Shown: positions 20,881 through 31,240 of the stretch, one piece after another | How positions within the stretch are numbered: position 1 is the stretch's first letter | Layout of the letters: each line of letters opens with the position of its first letter | DNA from: Metellina segmentata | Lineage: Eukaryota > Arthropoda > Arachnida > Araneae > Tetragnathidae | Direction of reading: 5' to 3' | Assembly: GCA_947359465.1 (NCBI GenBank) | Contig: OX375881.1 | Span: forward strand, 123,205,967 to 123,269,966 | DNA length: 64,000 nt | Position numbers and translations under genes: made by a program | The notes under the pieces: model-generated | Told to the model about the DNA's origin: nothing | The model's database searches: none | What the model saw: only the letters and a program-made list of their open reading frames with translations

Positions 20881-21455
20881 TCTCTAATATTATAAAAGAA
20901 AGTGTTTGTCTGTTTTTTGTTTCTTGCCCGCAAAGTGCTGACGAATCTATGGCACTTACAGTAATGGGATTTGAGACACAGGTAGTCCAAATGTTTTGCA
21001 ATTTTAGGGTCGAGGCGAATTTTAAAATTCACTCTAGAACATTTAAAATGAATGTAATAGTTTTTTCACCATTCTTTCTTTTTCCGCAGAATGAAGAAGC
21101 ATCAAAATTTAGACTTTTCGCCCTCACGTCCCCTTGACGTCAGCCTTTGGAACCATGCAACGTTTTTTTCATCTCCCGTCTAGAACGGGAGAGAATCTTT
21201 TATATTTTCGCAAGAGATTGTGACCTCACGTGAACTTTCGCTTTCCAAAAATAAACAGATTGTATTTATTGCCCTTTACGTTAAAAAAAAACATATTACA
21301 TTTCCTACTCTCTTCAGCGGAGAGCAAAAAAACATAAAACACATTTTAACTGACATTGTTAGTTCTTTTTCGTAAAATCGGAATCGTTAAAGATAGATTT
21401 AAAATTTCAACGAATTTGAAATCTGCGGAAAATTTTACATCATATTACTATCTTA
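20881..21455 (-). mobile_element. Helentron-like element, minus orientation
   Basis: TCTCTAATATTATAAAAGAA at 20881 is the reverse complement of the family's 3' end. Inside are reverse complements of the GGCGCGACCC-type block, the TGACGTCA block and the TTGAAATTTTAAATC block. The 62-codon frame 20949-21137 lies within it and is not a gene. Confidence 0.6.
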
Positions 21456-21510
21456 CATCACGGAGTTGCCCGTGGTGTCGGTTTGCGAAGGGAGGACAGA
21501 AAAAAACCTC
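21456..21510 (+). repeat. Helentron-like 5' fragment in opposite orientation
   Basis: ATCACGGAGTTGCCCGTGGT followed by GTCGGTTTGCGAAGGG resembles GATTTGCCCGTGGTGTTGGT in the copy at 22101. It faces the previous minus-strand element. Confidence 0.5.
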
Positions 21511-22100
21511 TTGGAGGGATGCCCTTATACATACACCTCATTACGATGTAGTCCTGAGGGTCGTATTACAATTGTACTTTGATATTATTTAAACAATAAT
21601 CACACCACATTATTTATTTTCGAAAGCCGACCCTTAAAAGTGTCTTTTTTGGCTTGAACGTAACTTTCCGAATAGTTTTAAGGTGCACATATACCCTAGA
21701 AGATTGTTTTTAATTTTTTGACTTTAAAAATCCAATTTTTTTTAACACAGGTAATTGTCGTATTCCTGACATCATTTAAGGGAGAAAAAAATTAGGTTAT
21801 GCAAATAATTAATTGGCATATTAAGATACACTTAGCTAATTAGCATATTTTTTTAAACATGATACCTCAAATTCTAATTTATTCCGAAAGACGACTCTTC
21901 AAGTAAATTATTTGTAATATCATATTTTATGTTTTGAACATCCATCGTTTCTAGAAGAAATAACTTTGTTTTTTCAATTTTTTAATCAAGGAAAGGTAAA
22001 AATATCAACATTTTTTCAGGAATTTCAACATTTAAAAATCTATTTATAAACTAAATACTCTGATTGAGATTGAAAACATTTACTGTATTATATAGATAGA
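21511..22100. other. Unassigned AT-rich interval
   Basis: Nothing recognised. Confidence 0.35.
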
Positions 22101-22866
22101 TCACTAACCACTGAGTGGCTATCCCGGCGTTGCCCGTGTCGGTTACTTTTATGGGGTTATTGGTTTGCTTTACAAACCAAATGAGAATTCGCAGCCTATT
22201 GGGTAACAGCCATCACGGATTCCTATTTAGTTTGCGAATTTATAGACTATTGGATAATTGCAAAAACGGATTTGCCCGTGGTGTTGGTTTGCTTCGCAAA
22301 CCAAAAGATATAAATTTTTGTTTGATAAATTATTTATTAAAAGCAAATCAAATATATAAGGTATATATCTATCTGGTGTAAATTTTTCCGCAGATTTTAA
22401 ATCCGGTAAAATTTTAATTCTATCTTTAACGATCGCTCAGATAGAAAAGAGTACTGAAGAACGAAAGTTGATAGCTTTAATCATTTCTTTTGTTTCACAC
22501 GAATCCGTTTCTCAGGAAATCAAAATGAATGAATCTCGAATGAAACTAAGGTCATTCGAATGTGTTCGCTCCAATTCAAGACGCAATCTGAAAAAGTTGG
22601 CATGGTTCCAAAGGCTGACGTCAATATTGACGTGAGGGAGAAAAGTCTATATTTTGATGTTTCTTCATTTCCCGAAAGAAGAAAGAAAGGTGAAAAAACT
22701 ATTACATGCATTTTTAAATAGTTTAGATTGAATTTCAAAATTCGGCGCGACCCAAAAAATTCAAACATTTTGGACTACCTGTGTGCGAAATACAATTACT
22801 GTAAGTGACATTGATTCGTGAGGACTTTGCGGGCAAGAAACAAACAAAAAACCTTTTATAATAGCA
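22101..22866 (+). mobile_element. Non-autonomous Helentron-like element with stem-loops
   Basis: Begins TCACTAACCACTGAGTGGCT followed by ATCCCGGCGTTGCCCGTG, and ends CCTTTTATAATAGCAGATA. It carries perfect hairpins: TTGGTTTG/CAAACCAA (22160-22180) and TTGGTTTGC/GCAAACCAA (22284-22304). The open frames across 22115-23018 lie in or over the repeat and are not accepted as genes. Confidence 0.62.
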
Positions 22867-23366
22867 GATACAAAAAGAATTATTATAGGTGGATTCATTG
22901 TGGAGTTTTTGAACCAAACATACTTCTGCAAAAACGCAGCTGTACAGAATTGGAGTTTAATGTTTCGGAAACATGTCTGTTCCTGGTGACAGTACCTATA
23001 ACAAAAAAACACTTGTAACTAGAAAACTATTTCGAATATTTGCAAGATCTTGGAATCGTTTGAAAGAAATTGGAAAATGTTTTGAATTGATAAAAAGTAT
23101 TGATATTCTGGTCGACCTTCGTGATTTCTACTGTATCTATACACCTTAAGACGACACTTCCTGAAGTCCCTGTCAGTTATCGATGCACACGAGCAAAACT
23201 AAAGTAGTAGAAACTTATATAAACCCAATCTGCGTTTTATCAGTGCTGCATTAACACATATCTTGAACGATCATTAATTTTAAATACCGAAAATCTATTT
23301 AAATATTTCGGATAGTCTCGACAAGGAATCGCGTCATGTTTTTGCTATATATTCCTACCATGCCGT
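22867..23366. other. Unassigned sequence
   Basis: AT-rich; no feature supported. Confidence 0.35.
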
Positions 23367-23560
23367 CACATCGACATGGTGTGGAAGTTTGAAGAAGGTG
23401 TAAATGGCTAACTCAGGTGTCGACCCTACGACATTCCATCGCGGTTCAAATTTACTAAGTGTTGCCTCGAATCTTTGCATTCAGAATTGATCCCGAACTG
23501 TCGTAAATACTTCATTGTGTTGCGTCAGTGAGATGAAAATTCAACTACCTACATATCCGA
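23367..23560 (+). repeat. SINE 3' half
   Basis: CATGGTGTGGAAGTTTGAAG, GGCTAACTCAGGTGTCGACC, TTGATCCCGAACTGTCG and TGAAAATTCAACTACCTACA match the SINE body and tail with divergence. Confidence 0.78.
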
Positions 23561-24142
23561 CCATCTAGTATTTCTATTTTCTCAATTTTAATGACCTATT
23601 CAGAAATATTCCGTGGATAAGGAAACTTTCTTCAAATATAAGCGTGCTTTGGAATTGATCTCTCCCGTTTAGTTCGTTGTTCTAAGATCAGTTTTTGCTT
23701 TGTGAGGGCTAATGAGACCATCCTGGTAGGCTAAAGCGCCTCTGAGAAAAATTCTCGGATCTGAACTTTGATCTTTACATGATTGTCGGTAAAGGTTTCG
23801 AATCCATTTTGCACTTAGGATCGTGAAGTAGTCAGATAGCCTATAGCTAATAGAAAGTTAACTAAACCAGTTTTATATATTCGTATAAATAAGAGGGAAA
23901 ACAGTGTTTTAATTGAAACCAAATTGAATTTACATGATGCAAAATTGGGTCATCGTTTTTATGAAAATATCTTAAAAGAATCTGCAAAGCAATGATAAGT
24001 AATTGAATTGTTTACCTCATCCAAAGGTTTGAAAAAGATTTAACTGAGCCATAACCTTTTAATTAATTGGCAATACTAAAAATAACAAATCCATTGTTTC
24101 GCATCCTTAAAACTTTTAGAATCAGAAAAACAATACACAATC
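23561..24142. other. Unassigned AT-rich interval
   Basis: Nothing recognised. Confidence 0.35.
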
Positions 24143-25266
24143 TACAGGAGTTGGACAAAATAATGTGAATACCTGTAAAGATTTTTTTTAATAGTTCGCC
24201 GCTGGTCCTCCTTTTGCATGAATTACAACTTGTATCCGACGTGGAATTGACTAATACATGTCACGTACAACATTCAGAGGGATACGTTCCCACTCAAATT
24301 GCAAAAAAAGTCCCTAATTCAGAAAGTGTCCTTGGAGGGGGAGCTTGTTTTCCAAAATACCCCAGAAAGGTTCAATTATATTGAGATCAGGGGACTGAGG
24401 TGCTCTATTTCATCGTCGTGGTCATAAAACCAGTCTCGGGGAATTCCACAGGTGTGAATGGAGGTATTATCATTTTGGAAGACAGGTCGTTTATCAGGAA
24501 ACAGTTTGTACCATTGGGTGAAGATGGTTGGCCAGAAGACTGACATAATCTTCTCCTGTAACACGGCTATTCAGAACAACAAGTAGGTCAAGACCACGAT
24601 GTGATATCGCTCCCCATATCATCACTGAACCGCCGCCATGCTTAACGGTAGGCCGAAGGCAGTCAACTTAATAGGCTTCTGGTGGCGTTCTCCAAATGTA
24701 AACACGTCCATTTGTCGGGAATAATGTGAACGACGATTCGTCTGACCATATTACATTCTCCTATTGTTGTTGTGTCCAATTTTTATGCTCGCGACACCAT
24801 ATTCGTCGCTTCAAGGCATTGCGTGGTGTAATCAATGGTTTTGAAATAGCCGCTCTACCATGAATATTTGCCTTACGCAGTTCACGCCGGATAGTTTTTG
24901 ATGAAACTGTATCCTGTAGATGAGTGTTCAGCTCAGATGTTATCTGGGATGCTGTTGTCTTGTGTTTTTTTGCCACAATCCGCTTCAAAACCCTTCTAGC
25001 TCTGTCATTCAGCTTCTATTTTCGACCACTGTTGTGCCTTTTTGATGATGTTTTCCCCTGTTTAAAATATGCTGACATTACAGTCGACACTGTACTTCTC
25101 CCAACACTTAGAAGAGTGGCCGTTATCGTTACTGAAGCTCCAGCAAGATGGGCCCAACAATCATGCCTCTTTCAAACTAGAGAGGACAGCCATAACGCAA
25201 TTTTAACACAGAAATATATTTCGCGTCCCATCACAAGTGTTCATATTATTTTGACCAATCCCTGTA
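24143..25266 (-). mobile_element. Tc1-like transposon, end to end
   Basis: Inverted ends TACAGGAGTTGGACAAAATA (24143-) and TATTTTGACCAATCCCTGTA (ending about 25266, preceded by TTCAT) enclose about 1.1 kb, the normal size for a Tc1 element. The transposase is on the minus strand and broken by several stops and frameshifts. Confidence 0.88.
24200..25130 (-). pseudogene. Tc1-like transposase, degenerate but nearly complete
   Basis: Minus-strand fragments follow the family order. A helix-turn-helix part (24761-24988) shows TASQITSELNTHLQDTVSSK, TIRRELRKANIHGRAAISKP and KRRIWCREHKNW. A central region near 24600-24750 encodes an SVMIWGAISH-like block. The catalytic part (24376-24564) contains VFQNDNTSIHTCGI with the second catalytic Asp. 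The first DES motif (near 24740) and the C-terminal SPDLxPIExLW region are damaged. Tc1 transposases bind the element ends and cut and paste them at TA sites; this copy cannot. Confidence 0.82.
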
Positions 25267-25685
25267 CTTCCCTTATACAACACACACATTTGAAACATTT
25301 TTACTACATTCAATTTAAAACTGATAAGTGCTCACATCTACTCAGACTTTCTTCATTCTTCATTCTGAGGGCTTCAACTTCAGCTTAATAAAGAATTGTT
25401 AGCATAACTTTTTTTCCATGAACGCAAATTTTAAAAAGAAAATTAAATTAAATTCCAACTGTGTCATCAATCTGTAAAGTTTGAATTTTGAAACTGGCAT
25501 TAATTTTTAATAAAATATCTCCAGTTACTTAATCTTTACTTAATCGATTTCTAATTTGAAGAAAGGAATAAGCACGTCCCCAAACACTCTTATTCAACAT
25601 CTCTATACCTTCCACAAAATAGCCATTCTTCTTTTACTAGTTATTGTACCCAATTTTGATATGGATACCAATTTCCAGTTTTGAC
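25267..25685. other. Unassigned AT-rich interval
   Basis: Nothing recognised. Confidence 0.35.
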
Positions 25686-26200
25686 CGCTAGGGTGGGCCG
25701 AAAAACACTTTTTTCTAAATTGCTATAAAATAGTGCGTATACGGTTCTTTCTGGGTTTAATAAATATGATGTTTGAAATATTTTTTTCCGATGGATAATA
25801 TCTTCTTCCCCCGCATCGCACTTGGATTTTGGAGATTTGGGAAAAAAATGGCAATTTTTACTCAGCGTAGAAAAGATAATTATTTTTCAATATTGCTATT
25901 CTAATAGTATGGAAAAGGTTTTCAATGGGTTCAATAGGAAAGATGTAAAAAATTTTTTGGATAAAATAGTATCTTCTGTTCCTGCATCGCAATTAAAATT
26001 TTGCCATTTTGAAGAAAAGTTCGTTTTTCTTGTCTTTTCATGCTGCCTGTATCTGACAGGAAGTGAAGGTGGAGAGGTGTGTTCACAATTCACATTACTC
26101 CGCAGATATAACTGAAGTAGATTTAAATCTGGACATTTACAAACCATCGACATCGAACAGTTTAATCTCTGTTACTGATCTTTAGTACAAACAACTAACT
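25686..26200 (+). repeat. Possible 5' region of an unclassified repeat element
   Basis: Starts with GCTAGGGTGGGCCGAAAAAC and holds an internal approximate duplication: CTTCCCCCGCATCGCACTTG near 25805 and TTCCTGCATCGCAATTAAAA near 25980. It leads into the degenerate ORF at 26200-26846, and I infer that both belong to one element. The open frame 25822-26115 shows no known domain. Confidence 0.35.
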
Positions 26201-26846
26201 ACGTTTTATCATCACAAATGCGACTTGGCCTGCCTTCAACTGCTGTGGTTGCTGACAGGTTTGGAGTCCCGAACCGGGTTGTAGCTGCAATTGCTTCAAG
26301 ATGTTGGTCTCATAACTAGCGACAACTTAAATTTGGTGGTTGACCAAAACAAGCTGCGAAGGGAAAAGGCTAAAGTTAGAAAGGATTTTAAATTTCCAGC
26401 TTTAAAATGAAGCTTATGCCTTTGAAGGGGCTGTATTTCGATGGTCGTAAAGATTATACATTGATAGAAGAGATAGTAGATACTAAAAGATACACGAGAA
26501 AAGCAAAAGAGGAACATTTATATATTATTGAAGAATCGGGTTCACGTTACATTACTCATTTGAGTCCATCATTTGGCACCTAAAAACTGAAAAGCTGATT
26601 CTGACTGGACTATCATCAGATATTTTGAAGGGGTCACAAGAGATCTTTCATAGCTTCTGGCAACTGGCTGTGACTGTCCATCTGTTAATACCGGATGGAA
26701 ATCCGGTGTAATTGGTTGTTTGGAATTGAAACTTGGTAAACTTCTGCATTGGGTAATATGTATCTTACATTTTAATGAACTAACTCTGAGGCATTTGTTT
26801 GAAACGTTGGATGGACCTACAAATGGCCCCAAATGATATTTTGGTA
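26200..26846 (+). pseudogene. Repeat-encoded ORF relic of an unclassified family
   Basis: Conceptual translation with stops gives LGLPSTAVVADRFGVPNRVV (about 26225), MKLMPLKGLYFDGRKDYTLI (26407-26466), EEHLYIIEESGSRYITHLSP (about 26510-26570), then SFWQLAVT (about 26650) and LHFNELTLRHLFETLDGPTN in shifted frames (about 26763-26825). I have an impression that this PLKGLYFDGRKD / LHxNELPLRHLF pattern belongs to a protein family repeated in arthropod genomes. I cannot name its class or function. The reading stops exactly where a minus-strand Tc1 transposase begins at about 26847, so the Tc1 sequence interrupts or truncates it. Confidence 0.6.
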
Positions 26847-27979
26847 ATATTAGAAAGCCAACTTGCCGTCCCAAATGATCCCAGATTTGCTCGATTGGTG
26901 ACAAATCTGGGGATCGAGCAGTCCAGGGAAGGGTGGTAATGTGGCGGAGGCAGTCTTGTGATATCCTTGCTGTGTGTGGCCGAGCATTGTCTTGTTCAAA
27001 AATGGCTCATGGGATCCCTGCCAGGAGTGGCATCACATGTGGCTGCAGGATGTCATTGACGTACCACTGGGCTGTCATTGTGCTATGGATCAATATTAGG
27101 GGTGACCGTGTATCGTAAGCAACGGGACCCCATACCATCACACCAGCTGTGGGAGCGGTGTGTCGCTGTAAAGCGAAGGCATGATTGAGGCGTTCACTAC
27201 GGGGCCTCCACACACGAACACGATTGTCACCACTGCTCCAATTGAATCTAGATTCGTCGTTGAAGACGACCTGTTTCCATTCCGTTGCAGTCGAATCCCG
27301 TCGTGTGCGACACCAGTCCAAACGGAGGCGTCAGTGGGTGGGTGTCATTGGCTGTACACGTAATGGGCGCCGCGATACCAGATGTCCTTCAGCCAGGCGC
27401 CTTGCGATGGTTCGGAAAGACACATGGGCCAGTAGTGAAAGTGCTGCCTGTGCCTGAATAGCGGCCGATGAGGCAGTTGACTCTACGCGTGAGTTTCGTA
27501 TGATGTGTCGGTCTTCTCGACGCGGTCTTCTCGCGCGAATTTGAGGGCGTTCTTAGCTTTGTCGCCGTGTAAATGACGTCTCTTTTGTCCACTGGTCCCT
27601 TTACCTCTTCATAGTAAAATCAGAAAGACCTACTTGACGAGCTACTCACCAAGCTGACCACCCAGCGTCCATCATCCCGATGATTCTTCCCCTCTCGAAC
27701 TCTGACAGCTGCTCATATTGTCTTCGATGGCGGCGTAGCTGCATGTCTGCCTCAGCGTTTTCTTTGCGAAAGATTAAGTACACTCAAACAAGCTCTGCTT
27801 ACCTGTTTTATACTCCAAGGAGTACGAAGTTCAACGCCCTCTAGTGGCATTACGTAATGCGCAATCACGCTGCATTTCTAATAATTTGCATATCTGGCAG
27901 ACATGTACCTTCGTGCCAAGTTTCGTTACAATCCCACAATTATTTCTTGGTGCGCAAATTTTTATGTCAATGAGTGGAT
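26847..27979 (-). mobile_element. Tc1-like transposon, C-terminal end truncated
   Basis: The minus-strand transposase fills the interval. The right side ends TTGGTGCGCAAATTTTTATG TCAATGAGTGG, similar to the TTGGTGCGT... TTTTTTTGTTATAGAGTG ends of the elements at 45761 and 48521. No matching left inverted repeat was found; the coding sequence stops at LGRQVG and passes into the relic at 26200-26846. Confidence 0.8.
26850..27770 (-). pseudogene. Tc1-like transposase with frameshifts
   Basis: Reading down the minus strand: a helix-turn-helix start (LRRHRRQYEQLSEFERGRII, about 27760-27690), a basic linker (27389-27592, NSREKTASRRPTHH), then the 27007-27321 frame. That frame contains VVFNDESRFNWSSGDNRVRV with the first catalytic Asp, ALQRHTAPTAGVMVWGPVAY and WYVNDILQPHVMPLL. 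Near 26900 it reads MSPIEQIWDHLGRQVG with the catalytic Glu. The stretch around the second Asp (about 26960-27000) is frameshifted. The C-terminal 40 or so residues are absent. Recent enough to be easily read, but not functional. Confidence 0.87.
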
Positions 27980-28434
27980 ATGGTGACCAACAGTGTGAAG
28001 TAAGGCATCGGGATATGCAGGCTCCTTCCTAGTGAAATCTGGGTTTCGTATGTTGACCGTCCTTGCCAGTGGGTGAATCCTTCTATTGGCCGAGTCACAT
28101 TGCGTCACTTCAGATATCAACCTCATTCGGTGAATGGTGAAAGAGCACCCGTTCGAATTTCTCTGAATCGAGGGATGATGAACTTGGTTTCTCCTCAAGT
28201 TAAGGGATTTGTTAGGAGGCTGGAAATTGAAACAAATAGCTTGCAGGATAGGGGGTGTTTTCCTGCTTTTAGGGCAAAACAATATTTGATGTGATTGTCA
28301 TATCACACTTCTACTTTCAATTCATGACCGCACAAGTTTTATAATATATTTTAGATCCATACGCTGTAATGTCTTAACCCTTCTGGAGGTTGTCTCGAGA
28401 AGGTTTTTTTGGCTTTTTCAAAACTGACCATAAA
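27980..28434. other. Unassigned sequence
   Basis: Moderately GC-balanced with open frames on both strands (27962-28282 minus, 28073-28294 plus). No domain recognised. It may be the rest of the element interrupted by the Tc1 transposon, but I saw no supporting similarity. Confidence 0.3.
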
Positions 28435-28527
28435 TTGGTTTGACGAGATATCTCGTCATTTCTAGAGAAAAAGATCGCTAGAAGAAAATTTATCATATCT
28501 TGATGTAATCATCATTAACAAAATCGG
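28435..28527. repeat. Palindromic repeat family, copy 9 (left part)
   Basis: Carries the exact GACGAGATATCTCGTC at 28442-28457, then TATCTTGATG and CATCATTAACAAAATCGG. A SINE with flanking AAATCGG (28521-28527 and 28745-28751) interrupts it. Confidence 0.8.
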
Positions 28528-28744
28528 ACCGCTGGAGTATCGGATTACCAAGCGAAGGGTCGTGAGTTCGAATCCAATAAGCTACCAAACTCACGAGCTA
28601 TGGTGCTGCATCGTCATCCGAGCATGGTTCAAAATGATGTGGTGTTGTCCTAAGATCTTTCCCTTTGGCATTTATCCCAATCAGTTGCCGAAATCCCACT
28701 GAGTTGCTTAAGTGAGACGTTAATTAAAATACTTAACATAACCC
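28528..28744 (+). repeat. SINE, internally shortened, with target duplication
   Basis: A shortened head (GGATTACCAAGCGAAGGGTC, GTGAGTTCGAATCCAATAAG) is joined to the 3' body (TCATCCGAGCATGGTTCAAA, TTGGCATTTATCCCAATCAG) and the tail GAGACGTTAATTAAAATACT. About 70 bases of the usual middle are missing. The 7-bp AAATCGG on both sides is a plausible target duplication. Confidence 0.85.
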
Positions 28745-28885
28745 AAATCGGCAATAGCTTGTTCACGAGATATCTTGTGATCAGTAAAATAGACCAGATC
28801 TTGTGATAGACAAGATATTCCGTCAAAACCACTTTGAGTGCAAAAACGTAACTGCAACGAGATTTATTTCGTCGATATTGACTAC
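28745..28885. repeat. Palindromic repeat family, copy 9 (right part)
   Basis: TTCACGAGATATCTTGTGAT, AGACCAGATCTTGTGATAGA and CAAGATATTCCGTCAAAACC with ACTTTGAGTG match the family up to its usual CGAAACCAC end. Confidence 0.65.
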
Positions 28886-29354
28886 ATATAATGTGTAAGC
28901 GCATTTTCTCCGGTTCGCATTTCTCCTCATTCTGATGACTTCATTTGAGATCGATAGAGAACCGTTAGCATATCAGATAATCCCAAGAATGCAATTTTTT
29001 TTTAAAGTGAGTCCCATCTGTTAAAAAAATTAGAGTTATTCGAGTGAATCAATATGAATGACAGTTTTCCCTGAGCCTTCGAAGATAGATTTAGCGCCTG
29101 CGCATGCTCACGGGAAGCGCAGGAGCAGAGGATGCTGATTTGATCTCGCTCAGTTGCCGCCAAAGATCCAAGTTACGCGGATAGGTCCGAGGGAATCTCC
29201 TGACTTGGGAGGGCATGTGAGAAAGCACTCGCTGAGTGAAGGTTTTGTCCAAACTTTAGTCTGGAAGAAATCAGGTGAGTCTTTGGCTGCTTCTTTGAAT
29301 GCTCTAAGTATTGCTAGAATGGTGGTGTTGTGTTCATTTGGTTTACACGGAAAA
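28886..29354. other. Mixed-composition segment with a possible exon
   Basis: GC-richer than its surroundings at about 29080-29280. CAGGTGAGT at 29273-29281 is a strong splice-donor match on the plus strand. No protein similarity was recognised, and no start or acceptor can be fixed. The minus-strand open frame 29150-29605 overlaps it and runs into the tandem array, so it is probably not a gene. Confidence 0.3.
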
Positions 29355-30003
29355 AGGTTGCGAATACTTTTAATGTACTGTGTTGTGTTACAGGCGCAAC
29401 GTCCACAGTTGTAATTTTTGATATTTGTGCTCCTTGTATCTTTAAGTAACGACACTTTGTCTAATGTGAATTTTAAACTGTGAAACCAATGTAGTATTGG
29501 CTTTACTTGGATGACATTTAAATTCTTAAGTTCTCCAGCTCTTTTAAAATACCGTGTGGTCTTACAGAAGAAAAGTCCACGAAGATAATTTTTGAGATTT
29601 TTCACTTTGTTTCTTTAAGTGACGATACTTTCAATGATGGGGATTTTATACTATGTAGAATTAATGTGTGTCATTGCTTGAATTGACACGGTAATTTTTT
29701 AGGTTTTCAGCGCTTTTAATGTATCGTGTAGTCTTACAGGAAAAGTTCACAAAGATAATTTTTGAGATTTGTGCACTTTCCTTCTTAAGGTGACGATACT
29801 TTGTCTGGTGTGGATTTTATACTATGTAGAATCAATATAATATTGTCTTTAATTGCTTACACGAAAGTTTTCAAGGTTTCAGCGCTTTTAATGTAACGTG
29901 TGGTATTACAGGGTAAACATCCATAAAGAACATTTTTGAAATTTGTGCTTCTTGGATCCTTAAGTGGCGATACTTAGCCGGATGTGGATTTCATATTATC
30001 AGG
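29355..30003 (+). repeat. Tandem array, about 173-bp unit, left part
   Basis: Four units are marked by GTAATTTTTGATATTTGTGC (29411), ATAATTTTTGAGATTTTTCA (29585), ATAATTTTTGAGATTTGTGC (29755) and ACATTTTTGAAATTTGTGC (29930). Each is preceded by CGCTTTTAATGTA-CGTGT-TTACAG and followed by CTTTAAGT-ACGATACTTTGT. Spacings are 174, 170 and 175. Confidence 0.88.
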
Positions 30004-31062
30004 TTAAGTAAAAAGTTTACCGCCAAAAAATGTTTTATTTTAAAATGATAAATACATACGAAAACAGCATAGCTAATAAAGATAATAATATCCGTTCAAA
30101 TCTACAATCTTCTGCCAACGTTTTGACAACTTTTCAATCACTTCTGCGAAGAACTGTGCGTGAGTCCAGAATGAGATCGAACTCATTTACGATCTCCTCA
30201 TTTGAATTGAAGATTGCGCCATCTAGATGCAGCTGCGCATGTGAAAACAGATCGTACTAACATGTGGCCGAGCGTTACCATGATGAAAGAGAACCACCTT
30301 TCGTCTCAACTCGTTTCTTCGTTTTTCGAGAAGGGCATCACGAACTTTACGACTACACCACTCGTCTTGCAAACGAGCTTGCTGATTCCCCCTTACCACC
30401 CTTCTTTACGTATTGTATTGTTGTAGTACACCCATTTTTCATCACAGGTCACAATTCTGTCCACAATTTTCTCTTTACTTTGATCTCTGAGCAGAGCCAA
30501 ACAGGCTGCTTTTCTCTTGCACTTGTCTTCAACAGTCAATTCGTGAGGGACCCAGCGGTTGACCTTAAACGTTAGATTCATGCGTCTCAGAGATTTAACT
30601 ATTGTTTTTTTGGCAAGTTGTAACGCAATAGTTCGAGTTGAAACATTTCTATCTTGATCAATGATTTGCTTTAATTGCTCACAATCAAATTCAATAGGGC
30701 GGCCAGAACCGGTTTTATCTTCAGTGTCAACATTTCCAGCTTTACATTTCCGAAACCAAACTTTCACTGTATCATAAAAACAGTAGTGATGCCTTAACTT
30801 TCACGCATTTTTTGGTGGCATTCAGTCGCACTGAATTTGTTACGAAACTCATTGTACTTAATCGTTCTCATCTGTTGACGTGATAGCTCCATTTTAAACA
30901 CTTTTTTGACGCACAAGATAATAAAATTTTAACAAACAAATTACACAGTCATGTAGTTCTAATTTTCAGCTCTCGAATGCAAAAACCCGTTTATGGAAAA
31001 GCTAACAATCACAGAAATGACAGCTGATGTATCTCCACGGGGCGGAAAAATTTTTACTCAAC
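30004..31062 (-). mobile_element. Mariner-like transposon inserted in the tandem array
   Basis: Inverted ends TTAAGTAAAAAGTTTACCGCC (30004-30024) and GGCGGAAAAATTTTTACTCA (31041-31060) enclose about 1.06 kb. The transposase is on the minus strand. Confidence 0.88.
30040..30895 (-). pseudogene. Mariner transposase, catalytically dead
   Basis: The N-terminus reads MELSRQQMRTIKYNEFRNKF (about 30892) and is shifted from the main frame 30393-30767. The main frame contains VKVWFRKCKAGNVDTEDKTG, SGRPIEFDCEQLKQIID, the WVPHELT motif and RIVTCDEKWVYYNN with the first catalytic Asp. Downstream, in another frame, VVLFHHGNARPHVST has Gly where mariner has the second catalytic Asp (HDNARPH). The YSPDLAPxD block with the third Asp has been deleted: NARPH is followed almost directly by the FNSNEEIVNEFD-type C-terminal region. 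Three independent defects make this copy inactive. Confidence 0.88.
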
Positions 31063-31240
31063 TTGATATGTGGTGTTTTCTAATGAAGGAAATATTGAGA
31101 GTTACCAATTAATATTTCGTGGCGTAGAACCATGACTTATTTAAATAAAATACTTTATTGAGATCTGTACATTTTGTATCTTTAAGTTACAATACTTTGA
31201 TGTGGATTTTATATTATACGGTGTTTCTAGTGAAGGTAAT
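31063..31240 (+). repeat. Tandem array, right part beyond the mariner
   Basis: CTTTATTGAGATCTGTACAT, TTTGTATCTTTAAGTTACAA and TACTTTGATGTGGATTTTAT continue the 173-bp unit. Removing the mariner puts this unit about 164 bases from the last left-hand unit. Confidence 0.7.

Noticed and set aside
22520..23018. Overlapping open frames on both strands
   Set aside because: They fall in, or at the edge of, the Helentron-like element at 22101-22866. The matching peptides at 20949-21137 reflect repeat copies, not a protein family.
28435..28885. A CRISPR-like array from the repeated palindromes
   Set aside because: Spacing is irregular, the spacers are themselves repeated, and the window is plainly eukaryotic.
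29150..29605. A 151-codon minus-strand frame
   Set aside because: More than half lies in the 173-bp tandem array, and the remainder shows no domain. The frame is probably chance.
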